DNA from: Kazachstania africana CBS 2517 | Taxonomy: Eukaryota; Ascomycota; Saccharomycetes; Saccharomycetales; Saccharomycetaceae | DNA length: 64,000 nucleotides | Assembly (NCBI RefSeq): GCF_000304475.1 | Contig: NC_018947.1 | Span: 510,453-574,452 of the forward strand | Reading direction: 5' to 3' | Shown: one piece after another, positions 9,236 to 17,704 of the stretch | How positions within the stretch are numbered: position 1 is the stretch's first letter | Layout: each line of letters opens with the position of its first letter | Made by a program: the position numbers and the translations under genes | The notes under the pieces: generated by a model | What the model saw: only the letters and a program-made list of their open reading frames with translations | The model's database searches: none | Told to the model about the DNA's origin: nothing

Positions 9236-10510
9236 CTATAATGCACTGAATTTTAACTGAAATTTGAATTTCAAATGATTGGCATTCCTATCAGTCAAAT
9301 GATAGACTTCCCTTTGTGAGTCTTCGCTCTCATCGAATGAACCCCATTTGAAGCCATTAGAATAACCAATCAAACTATTGAGATCATCAAACTCAAATTG
9401 AGTAGCATCTCTGGTGTTTTCGTAATGGCATTTAAATAGCTCATTTCTATCGTTATGAATACGACAGTATCCCAACCTTGATTTTAGATAGTAATTACCA
9501 AAAGGTGATTTAAGTAATTTAAATGTTGCGGGTGTTCCCTTGGCCAACCAATGACCATTCTTGATAAGAAAGCCATTATTTTTCTTATCATCAGTGACAA
9601 TTCTAAGTTCACCTTTCTTCTCATCTGATCCATTATCGTCTGATGGAATATGCCCCTTCGGATAATACCTAATACCGGTTGCTTTACATTTAGAGAATGG
9701 TGGTGACTCCAAGGCATCAATGGGCACAAATTTCTCATTAAGAAATGGCCCATTCAGAAGATGAAAATACCAGATTTCATTTAAAACATTATTTGAATCA
9801 CAATTAATAAACACGGTTTTCCCATTAAATTCATCCTTTAATGCATCTTGAATTTCCCTTTTCGTATAAGTACGATTTATACTGGGACTAATACCATGTT
9901 TTGCTAACATTTCGAAGCTATTTAAATCCTGGAAGAGGTTTCTTGTGATATTGAAATAATCTATAACACTTTTTCTCTTCCATAATTTTTCGTTACCATG
10001 ACTATTCCATCTAGAATAACATTCTGGCCTAATATTTTTGATGCATGTACCATGTTTATTATATTCATGAATCCATAACGATTCTTCATTATTCACAACG
10101 TTATTTTTCCAATATAGTTTCATGAAATTGTATAATTCTAAGGATCCTTGAAATTCATCAGAGTGCAAAAGGTAATAAACATCATCGATAAACATATCTT
10201 TCTCACAAAATTGTTCGTATGAGCCTATACAAGTATCGGGCCACAAACCATGAACCGTGAAGGAATCCAGCGGACCTAACTCGTTGATCAATTCTGATGT
10301 ATTCAAGTTGCGTTTCGATGGTAGATAATTCCAAAATTGTGACTGTAAAAAGATGCCTCCGGGGTATTCAAAACAGCATTGGTCAGGTACTATTGTCTTG
10401 TTTTCACACGTTAATGGTGGATTGAAGGGACAACTTGGTGCTATATCATTGACGTCTGAGTTGAAGATAGTTTGTAACGCTAATAGATTATGTAAGAGCA
10501 TTTGTGGCAT
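9236..10510 (-). CDS. RNY1: RNase T2 family ribonuclease Rny1
   Basis: This is a secreted or vacuolar endoribonuclease that, in yeast, cleaves tRNA and rRNA under oxidative stress and bulk RNA in the vacuole. Both catalytic segments are present: FTVHGLWPD with His87, and LWIHEYNKHGTC with His148, Glu149 and His153. The Cys-rich N-terminal part (CPFNPPLTC, QCCFEYPGG) is typical of the family. The C-terminal ~130 residues form the extra domain found in fungal Rny1. The 424 residues compare with 434. The N-terminus is only weakly hydrophobic, so the secretion signal is not obvious; an alternative ATG three codons in would also serve. The gene ends 28 bp from the SPC29 stop, convergent with it. 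Confidence 0.93.
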   Translation of the reverse strand: MPQMLLHNLLALQTIFNSDVNDIAPSCPFNPPLTCENKTIVPDQCCFEYPGGIFLQSQFWNYLPSKRNLNTSELINELGPLDSFTVHGLWPDTCIGSYEQFCEKDMFIDDVYYLLHSDEFQGSLELYNFMKLYWKNNVVNNEESLWIHEYNKHGTCIKNIRPECYSRWNSHGNEKLWKRKSVIDYFNITRNLFQDLNSFEMLAKHGISPSINRTYTKREIQDALKDEFNGKTVFINCDSNNVLNEIWYFHLLNGPFLNEKFVPIDALESPPFSKCKATGIRYYPKGHIPSDDNGSDEKKGELRIVTDDKKNNGFLIKNGHWLAKGTPATFKLLKSPFGNYYLKSRLGYCRIHNDRNELFKCHYENTRDATQFEFDDLNSLIGYSNGFKWGSFDESEDSQREVYHLTDRNANHLKFKFQLKFSAL

Positions 10511-11545
10511 ATGTTACAATTTTCTATGAAAGTCGATGGTGGAACCTCATTTTTGAATTCGGACTTTCCTTTAATGATAGTGTAAATCGTTGATATGACA
10601 ACCCAAACGTAAGTAGAATGGTATATGATATGGCTATGTATATAAGAGTAACTGTATCGAGAAGATGTGGTACCAACGAGGGAGTTGGGTGGGGGAGATT
10701 AGCTGAAGATGGGCAATTTAAGACCGATCTGGGACGGTCGAAACTTTCTTGGCTTTTTAGCCTTCTGGTGACTCTCCATGCTTTGCGTACTTGCTTTGGG
10801 AAAGAGTGCATTGTACTAGATGTTGTCCTCTAGTGCCAGCTTTGTTAGTGCTTAGGATCAGCAGTAGAAGAGAATTATTTATAACCGGCTCGAAGATATG
10901 GTTGATTAGTCATGAAGAAACTATGGTAACCAGCAGACTTTCTGAATATTCTGATACACATATTTTGGTGATAGTTAACTTGAACTTGAAATTTGTCTAA
11001 AATAATAAATTTACTATTTAGTTAGTGATAGACAAGTTTAATCAGTTAGCGAGTGAATAAGTATTATAAACATCAATACAAACGTTAACGTCCGGGCAGA
11101 ATGAAACAGCATGCTAAACACATGCCAAAGAATCAAAAGGAGAAAACAGGACAAACTGTAACTCATAATAAGGCTAGTGTCACCAGAAACCTCAAATTCT
11201 ACCACACGCTAAGCCATCGACAGATGCAGCTATTTACTCTCGAATATTTACTTTTCCACACCATATCCTCATCAAGGTTACCTTCTCATACAACACGTTG
11301 ACGGAAGGGATAACGTCTGACACGCTGTCTGACGGCTTCTCTTGGAGACGATAAGAAATATCCCATCACGTGATAGCCAATCTGAAACCCATAGGTTCAA
11401 AATTACAGTACTTATTTACATTCCATGACCTCTAATACGATTACTGAAGTAGTCCTGGATACGTGATTTTGCAAGTGTAATGGTTTTAGGAAGTATTACA
11501 TGGACGACTGGGTTCAACCAAATACATTTAAAAACAAGAATTAGC
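10511..11545. other. gene-free region between RNY1 and initiator tRNA
   Basis: About 1 kb lies between the RNY1 start and the initiator tRNA gene. It contains the RNY1 promoter and a palindromic Cbf1-type E-box ATCACGTGAT at 11365-11374. Several short open frames show no resemblance to a protein I know. This gap is one breakpoint of the apparent inversion described in the findings. Confidence 0.6.
11365..11374. promoter_or_regulatory. Cbf1-type E-box
   Basis: The sequence is a perfect 10-bp palindrome ATCACGTGAT with the CACGTG core bound by Cbf1, Pho4 or Tye7-class bHLH factors. Which gene it serves is unclear; the nearest genes are the initiator tRNA and PEX25. Confidence 0.5.
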
Positions 11546-11617
11546 AGCGCCGTGGCGCAGTGGAAGCGCGCAGGGCTCATAACCCTGATGTCCTCTGATC
11601 GAAACAGAGCGGCGCTA
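11546..11617 (+). tRNA. initiator tRNA-Met (CAU)
   Basis: This is a 72-nt cloverleaf with an A1-U72 closing pair (starts AGCGCCG, ends CGGCGCTA). The anticodon loop is CTCATAA and an AUCGAAA T-loop replaces the usual TTCG loop. Those are the diagnostic traits of the yeast initiator tRNA. The T-stem is CTCTG/CAGAG. As I recall, S. cerevisiae has CTCGG/CCGAG, so the change is compensated. A T-run follows at 11623-11628, a suitable Pol III terminator. There is no intron. Confidence 0.97.
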
Positions 11618-11897
11618 ATTTCTTTTTTAAATTTTTTTCGCAAAGAATTTGATTTTTCCGGCGGAAAATTGTTTTTCCAACGCTCAAAATTGGCTGACTT
11701 CTCAGGCATCGAGAGAGATGAAGATGGTCAATTTTACGTACAAGATTGTACTGCCGCTTAGTAGTTCCAGTAAATGACTAATTTTACCTTGTAATAACGA
11801 CATCTACGCACACACATATATATATCGCGCATCTAGACGGTTTCTTGCACTCGTCAGTCCCCAGTAATCTTTTCCGACATCGAAGAGTCACAGCAAA

Positions 11898-12632
11898 ATG
11901 TCTGGCATTGAAGTTATAGAATCGAAAGTGGTACCAAAGTTACCCATCGTACTGGAAAGTAAAGAAAATGGAACAGAAGAAACAGTGGTTATAGTGGAGG
12001 AGGCTAGCTCTCCCAAAACTTTAACGAATTACCAAAAACATTTTAAAATTATTAAATTTATATTAAATAGTGTCTCCGGTAAAGATAAAATTGTTAAACT
12101 ACTTAAATGTATACTTGAAATTTTACGAAGTTTTAAACTCATTAATGGTCCCTTTTTCCAAGCTGTTGCATTCCAACTGAATTTATTTAGATATTTATTA
12201 AGATTTGGTTACACACCAATTAGGCTCGTCGAACTGTTTCAAAATTTGAAAGATAAACAGTTAATCTACAATGAAAATTTTCTACAGAAGGTTATTGATC
12301 TATATTATGGTATCTTCGATGAATTGGACTTATTGAACAAATTGAAGATAATAAGATGCAGTCCACGACTCGCCCACTGGATTGATAAACATGAAACTAT
12401 CTCATGGGAAATGGATATCTTACTAAATTTGAAACAAGACTTACAAAGATATGATAATCACAGCAATATATTGTTAAAACTCGATATCTTAAGATTGGTC
12501 TGCGAGCTTGTCACAAACACTTTCCCGACAAATGGCACCTTCTATACAAAGAAAAGTGGTCTCATTCTTTCTCTAATCTCGAGCATTAGTGGATTATCTA
12601 AATTCTACATACAAACATATAAAGATATATAA
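11898..12632 (+). CDS. PEX25: peroxisome proliferation protein, Pex25-like (Pex11 family)
   Basis: This is a peripheral peroxisomal membrane protein that remodels membranes and promotes peroxisome division. The 244-residue protein matches Pex25 as I recall it in three blocks: IIKFILNSVSGKDKIVKLLK, FRYLLRFGYTPIRLVEL, and FLQKVIDLYYGIFDELDLLNKLKI. It is much shorter than S. cerevisiae Pex25 (394) or Pex27 (376): the acidic N-terminal region and an internal linker are missing, but both ends of the conserved fold are there. The next gene is the YPL113C-like dehydrogenase, which neighbours PEX25 in S. cerevisiae. TOA1, two genes on, neighbours PEX27. This copy therefore stands where both duplicates once did. 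Confidence 0.82.
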   Translation: MSGIEVIESKVVPKLPIVLESKENGTEETVVIVEEASSPKTLTNYQKHFKIIKFILNSVSGKDKIVKLLKCILEILRSFKLINGPFFQAVAFQLNLFRYLLRFGYTPIRLVELFQNLKDKQLIYNENFLQKVIDLYYGIFDELDLLNKLKIIRCSPRLAHWIDKHETISWEMDILLNLKQDLQRYDNHSNILLKLDILRLVCELVTNTFPTNGTFYTKKSGLILSLISSISGLSKFYIQTYKDI

Positions 12633-12704
12633 ACTATTTATCACTAATTTAACGAAAAAAAGGTGCAAAATAAGACAAACAACAATCCTTCGGGTACCAA
12701 GACC

Positions 12705-13871
12705 ATGTCAATCAATGTTATCATACCATACAAGACTCAGATTGAAATCGATGAGGCTAATCCACTCTTTGAGAAGCTTCACCTAGAGAATAACATTAAT
12801 TTCATTAATTATGAAATATCAACTCCGGAGTCCTTTAAACAATATTTACAAATAGAACCAGTTCATTGTATCTGGATCACAGAGGATTTCTTCACCTATT
12901 TGGAAGGGATAAATCCATATTGGGACTATTTGCCCAGCTGTTTAAGAGCAATTGTTGTGCCATGGGTCGGTTGCGATTTCGTTGATATTAAACGATTAAG
13001 GGAAGAGAAAGATATTACGATTTGTAACATTGGTCCCAATGCCAATGACAATGTCAGTGATCTCTGCATGTACCTTGTCATTTCAACCTTCAGAATGTGT
13101 TCATTCTGGGAATTTTGTATAAAATTCATGGAGATGGGTAATATAATGGGTACTAGAGAGTACATTGGTTCTTCTGTAAGTGAAACTCAAGACATGCAAG
13201 TAGTATCCCAAAACGGTAGCACAGAGTTGAGAACTAGTTACAAAATACCAATAAAGAAGGACCATACTAAGAAGATAAACGTCGTGAATAGTTTCACAGT
13301 TGGAGGAAAAAGTGTTGATTCACCAACAGGTAAAATAGCTTTAATTCTTGGGTTTGGATCCATTGGACAAACTATTGGAAATAAGTTGAAATTAGCATTC
13401 AATATGGAAATTCAATACCACAGGAGATCCGGCCCAGTTTCTTCAAAATTGTTGGGTTATGAAGCTAAATATCATGAGTCATTGGAAGATCCTGAAACTT
13501 GGCAAGAAGCGGATATTATCATATTAGCATTGCCTGGGGGAGATACCACTGCAAATATAATTAATGATAAAACAATTAAAATGTGTAAAGATGGAGTCAG
13601 AATTGTTAATGTCGGGAGAGGAACATGTATAGATGAAGACGCCTTATTGAGACATTTAGATAGTAATAAGATCGCTAGTTGTGGACTAGACGTATTTAAA
13701 AGTGAAGAGACTACAATTAAGAAAGAATTTTTACAAAGATGGGATGTTACAGTACTACCACACATTGGAAGTGCAGTGTCTGATATTATGAAACGTTCCA
13801 CTGAGATAACTTTACAAAATATCGAGAGCTTATTTGTATATGGATACGACGGTATCTACCCGCTAAATTAG
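12705..13871 (+). CDS. putative D-isomer 2-hydroxyacid dehydrogenase (YPL113C-like)
   Basis: This is an NAD(P)-dependent 2-hydroxyacid dehydrogenase, probably acting on glyoxylate or a related 2-keto acid; the substrate is unproven even in S. cerevisiae. The Rossmann glycine motif ALILGFGSIGQTIG is clear. VNVGRGTCIDEDAL supplies the family arginine and LPHIGSA the catalytic histidine region. The reading frame is open further upstream to a GTG, but the first ATG is at 12705, giving 388 residues (about 396 in S. cerevisiae). It lies 72 bp after the PEX25 stop, in the same direction. The loop at about residues 150-195 is polar and longer than in bacterial relatives. Confidence 0.88.
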   Translation: MSINVIIPYKTQIEIDEANPLFEKLHLENNINFINYEISTPESFKQYLQIEPVHCIWITEDFFTYLEGINPYWDYLPSCLRAIVVPWVGCDFVDIKRLREEKDITICNIGPNANDNVSDLCMYLVISTFRMCSFWEFCIKFMEMGNIMGTREYIGSSVSETQDMQVVSQNGSTELRTSYKIPIKKDHTKKINVVNSFTVGGKSVDSPTGKIALILGFGSIGQTIGNKLKLAFNMEIQYHRRSGPVSSKLLGYEAKYHESLEDPETWQEADIIILALPGGDTTANIINDKTIKMCKDGVRIVNVGRGTCIDEDALLRHLDSNKIASCGLDVFKSEETTIKKEFLQRWDVTVLPHIGSAVSDIMKRSTEITLQNIESLFVYGYDGIYPLN

Positions 13872-13955
13872 TATTGCTTTATTGAGTTTCTAACCTCAGG
13901 GGAGGAGGGGAGGGGAGTTAAATCTTACAAACGCATTTATGTACTGATATATTTA

Positions 13956-14762
13956 CTAAATCCATTCAGCTTCTACCTGAGCTTTTTGAAAAGTATAGTC
14001 CTTGTGATTGATCGTGGCGATACCATCTTTTAAAGAACATTTCCATCTTGCTTTGGTTCTGGTAACTTTTTCATAGAGACACAACATTAGATTTTCGTCA
14101 GGACCGTCATCTTCACCTTCAGAAATCAAATAATCATCATCTGAATCGTCCAATTCGGAACCAACTTCATCAGTATCTAGAAGTGCACTTCTTTTCGCTT
14201 TCTTTTCCTGTAATCGTATCTGCTCTGCTATTTTACCACTTGGATCGTCTACTTCCAGAGTTATTTCCTGTTTTGATGAGTCGTTTTCACCAGGACTTAT
14301 ACCATTTCCTTGAGAATCTTCATTGTCATTTTCCTGTTTTATCTTTGTCGTCGTAGAAGGCTCAAATATCGTATTATCATCCTTATTATTATCATTATTA
14401 TTACTATTATTATTACTATTATTATTACTACCATTATTACCATAACCGGCGTTGTTATTATCATTTGGAGTTGGATTTAAATTTAAGGTATTACTCTCTA
14501 GTCCCGGTAAAATTAAACCTTGATCTAATTCACTCTGCTGTTGTTCTTCTTTAATCATGAAATTACTGTTATGCGTATCCATAACCTCCGTATCCCAATT
14601 GAATGTGGTGACTTTAGTCTCTGACAATTTCAATTTCCAATTTCGTTTCAAATCTTGTAAAGTTTGTTCATCAATACCTGCATTTTCAAAATCTTCTCTA
14701 ACTTCGTTTATAACAGACTCCACGATGGACTCATACACTTTACTTGCTTCACGGTTCGACAT
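13956..14762 (-). CDS. TOA1: TFIIA large subunit
   Basis: This is the large subunit of general transcription factor TFIIA, which stabilises TBP on TATA DNA with Toa2. The N-terminal ~55 residues (VYESIVESVINEVREDFENAGID and on) form the helical-bundle half. The C-terminal ~60 residues (ENLMLCLYEKVTRTKARWKCSLKDG and on) form the beta-barrel half that touches TBP. Between them is a dispensable low-complexity linker with an Asn-rich run (about residues 100-130, encoded by ATT/ATTATT repeats on the + strand near 14390-14440) and an acidic stretch. Length is 268 against 286. In S. cerevisiae TOA1 adjoins PEX27, which fits its place here. Confidence 0.96.
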   Translation of the reverse strand: MSNREASKVYESIVESVINEVREDFENAGIDEQTLQDLKRNWKLKLSETKVTTFNWDTEVMDTHNSNFMIKEEQQQSELDQGLILPGLESNTLNLNPTPNDNNNAGYGNNGSNNNSNNNSNNNDNNKDDNTIFEPSTTTKIKQENDNEDSQGNGISPGENDSSKQEITLEVDDPSGKIAEQIRLQEKKAKRSALLDTDEVGSELDDSDDDYLISEGEDDGPDENLMLCLYEKVTRTKARWKCSLKDGIATINHKDYTFQKAQVEAEWI

Positions 14763-15439
14763 TACTTTATCTATCGATCTATCAATGACCCTTTCACGCT
14801 AACGAACTCTTAATGTTGTTACTTCTAATAGTGGAACTTCTATATTTTCAAAGGTTGGAAAATTTTAATTTTGTTAAAATACGTAAACAGGGCGGGGTAA
14901 CTCTCGTCACTTTTACTAATCAAAACGTTAGTCAGTTGCTCAAAATTAGCCCATTTAAACACCCCAGAGCCGCCAATTGGAGCTCTCCATATGGGCTAAC
15001 ACTTTAGATCGCTGTTGGCTGCCACTTTCCGCGAGTTTCTGGCACATTCCGAAGGTTCTTTACTCGAATTGTCATCCGCAAGGCATCGTACTCTGCCTGT
15101 TGTGACTCTACTCGATGTCTATCGTTGCTGGGATTACTCTTCTACGTAAATGTGAGTAGCAATTATACCATGCTACTACAGATACACCCCATTATCTGCC
15201 ACTGTCTGAAGTAAATGTGTCAGAACAAAGCTGCCAACGCCTGCCAAAGCTTGCTGCTGGACTCAACGTGCAACGGACACTCATTCTTCACCATTTCCTT
15301 GCAGTTTCCCTTCCTGTATGGGCAATGGCATTGATGCTCACAGCTGCTTCGAGTGGTAAGTAAACAAAAGCCAACTTTTTTTTCCAGTGACAATTTGAGC
15401 TTCTTTCTGATGGAATAGCCAGCTAATAGAACACTCAGG
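14763..15439. other. divergent intergenic region TOA1 / AIM10
   Basis: This 677-bp gap lies between divergent TOA1 and AIM10. No RNA gene is recognised. A short Cys-containing open frame can be read on either strand around 15214-15450, but neither reading resembles a known twin-CX9C protein and I do not call it. Confidence 0.55.
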
Positions 15440-17152
15440 ATGAAACCATTGAAACGGATCTTCCTACCGAGATTCATCAGACCCAGTGTGCTCAACAGAT
15501 TGAACACTCCAGAATTGCTGGAATCGCTAAATTTCGTTGCTAAATCGTCTAGTGGAATTTATCACCATCTGCCCCTGGGTCATAGAACAATTGAGAAACT
15601 GACCGATATCGTCCATAGAGAACTGCATGAATCGTTCCCTAACGTTAGTGAGTTAGCCTTGGCGTCAATATCTCCTCGACGTCGGTGGGAAAAGACCAAT
15701 CGATGGAATAACAATGAAATGTACAGGCTTGACAATGATCAATTCTGTTTGGTACCCACTTGTGAAGAGGATATTACTAAACTGATGACTTCACACATTA
15801 AGAGTTACAAAGATATGCCAGTCTTGGCTTACCAGGTAACAAAGAAGTTCAGAAACGAGAAAAGACCCAGAAATGGACTTTTGAGAACAAAAGAGTTTCT
15901 AATGCTTGATGCTTATTCGTTTGTGGAATCCACAGAGGATGCAAAATCGATGTTTAATGAAGTCAACGAGGCATTCATTAGAATCTTCAAACGGTTGAAA
16001 ATACCGTTTGCCAAAGCTGTGGCAGATAATGGCTACATTGGAGGCGACCAATCAATCGAATACCATTACTTACATGACGTTGGCGAGGACAAGTTGTTTT
16101 ATTGTCCAAATTGTCATACTACATCCACACAAGACAAGACAGAATCCTTACCAGGGACAAATCTCAAACCTACGACCGACGTCACGGTGAAATATGCGTT
16201 AAACAAGAGTCATGATACTTTGTTCTGTTTCTATTTCCCATCAGATAGACAATTGAACTGGAATTTAGCTTCAATTGCAACGGATTATGATTTGGATTCT
16301 GCTTTAAAGGAGTTTACTGACAACAAAATTTTAACGATTTTCCAAAATGAAAATAACGACCCAATGTTCAATAAAGTCGTCAGAATGATGGATTCACGTA
16401 TTTCTTCACGTTCCAATTTCCCTGATTTCCCACTAAAACAATATTTGAAGAATAATTTTAGTCAAATAACAGACGTTAATTTGGTTAATTCCATTGAAGG
16501 AGAAATTTGTGGATTGTGTGGCGAGTCCCCATTGCAAACTTCCAACAGTATTGAAGTCGGCCATACTTTCAATCTAAACACCAAATATTCAGAAGCCATG
16601 AAATTGAATTACAATAATGCAGAAAATACAACGGAAAATAATTTGGTGAAAATGGGGTGTTATGGAATTGGCATCTCAAGGGTTGTTGCTGCAATAGCAG
16701 AAGTGAACAGAGATTCACTGGGACTCAGATGGCCCAGTCCTATTGCTCCATATCTGGTATCCATATGCTCTCCGCCTAAGACAGAAGAGATGAATGAGAA
16801 GATTGTCAAAGTGGTTACTAAATTAACCGAATCATCTCAATTGGCCAACGAAATCTTACAACTGCCCAACGGCGAAGACAATAATACCACCCTCTTCTCC
16901 CAAATCTCGACGTCGCATGCCATAGGTATACCGATTTGCATAATAGTTGGTTCCAAGACGTGGCCAAGAATCGAAATAGAAGTCAGAGGAAAGAGACTCA
17001 AAGGTGACACGGATGCATATTGGAAAATCAAGTACAACCACTTGAAAGATCAGTACCAATGGGAAGTCTATCAGGAAAACACCACGGAGAAACATGTCGT
17101 ACATCTCGACCACGCGAACGACGTTATCGAATTCCTACTGAAGGATATCTAA
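15440..17152 (+). CDS. AIM10: mitochondrial prolyl-tRNA synthetase, Aim10 type
   Basis: This is a class II aminoacyl-tRNA synthetase that charges mitochondrial tRNA-Pro. The start MKPLKRIFLPRFIRPSVL is basic and hydroxyl-bearing, as in a mitochondrial presequence. Motif 2 appears as KKFRNEKRPRNGLLRTKEF, preceded by the prolyl-type PTCEEDIT. Motif 3 is GCYGIGISRVVAAIAE. The C-terminal anticodon-binding domain follows after about residue 430. The 570 residues compare with 576 in S. cerevisiae. There the gene is on chromosome V (YER087W), so its presence between TOA1 and BEM3 is a synteny difference. Confidence 0.93.
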   Translation: MKPLKRIFLPRFIRPSVLNRLNTPELLESLNFVAKSSSGIYHHLPLGHRTIEKLTDIVHRELHESFPNVSELALASISPRRRWEKTNRWNNNEMYRLDNDQFCLVPTCEEDITKLMTSHIKSYKDMPVLAYQVTKKFRNEKRPRNGLLRTKEFLMLDAYSFVESTEDAKSMFNEVNEAFIRIFKRLKIPFAKAVADNGYIGGDQSIEYHYLHDVGEDKLFYCPNCHTTSTQDKTESLPGTNLKPTTDVTVKYALNKSHDTLFCFYFPSDRQLNWNLASIATDYDLDSALKEFTDNKILTIFQNENNDPMFNKVVRMMDSRISSRSNFPDFPLKQYLKNNFSQITDVNLVNSIEGEICGLCGESPLQTSNSIEVGHTFNLNTKYSEAMKLNYNNAENTTENNLVKMGCYGIGISRVVAAIAEVNRDSLGLRWPSPIAPYLVSICSPPKTEEMNEKIVKVVTKLTESSQLANEILQLPNGEDNNTTLFSQISTSHAIGIPICIIVGSKTWPRIEIEVRGKRLKGDTDAYWKIKYNHLKDQYQWEVYQENTTEKHVVHLDHANDVIEFLLKDI

Positions 17153-17704
17153 AAGACCTGTTAATAAAACGAAACTTCGCGCACAAACTCTATATATCAT
17201 TCTCATGTAAATACATCATTTAAGCAAGATTTCAGCAGCAATATTATGGTCTTACACTACAAATTTGGCACTTATACCGTAAAGATGAGTTTACCCAGCT
17301 TTGCTTTTCGCCAGTTTTCTTCTATGAAGCGAATATTGTATATACAAAAAATTAAGAGTCCTAAGAATATACTTAGCATTGCTACTTTCATTTAGACTAG
17401 GAAATCCGGTATAAAGGACTGTATATTTGTTTATAAGCGTGTTCTATACGTGTTTTGTGGCTGTCAATATCCTATAGTACTGTTTACTTGGACGTTTTCA
17501 TCAATCCGATATAGATTATTCAGGAAGTTCTCCTCTTATTTCGGTAATATTGAAGAAACGTTAATTCCAAGAAATTCTACCTATTTTAAGACTCATTTTT
17601 CGATTAATATCAAACGTTCAGGTGCATATTTGCTTGAGAGTCATCGGTGTATTACTATAAAATTAACATTAAAAGCGGTCCCTACCAATTCATTTCAAAT
17701 CTAA
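17153..17704. other. intergenic, AIM10 3' / BEM3 5'
   Basis: This 552-bp AT-rich gap contains the BEM3 promoter. An open frame runs up to a TAA immediately before the BEM3 ATG, but it begins at a GTG and looks non-coding. No repeat or RNA gene is seen. Confidence 0.6.

Noticed and set aside
11416..11761. Open frames on both strands across the initiator tRNA
   Set aside because: They are readings through a tRNA gene, with no protein-like features outside it.
15214..15507. Small Cys-containing frames on both strands upstream of AIM10
   Set aside because: Cys spacing does not fit twin-CX9C or CX3C proteins, and one frame overlaps the AIM10 N-terminus in antisense.
17450..17704. 84-residue frame ending exactly at the BEM3 ATG
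   Set aside because: It starts with GTG, has no similarity, and is separated from BEM3 by a stop; it is probably 5' leader and promoter.
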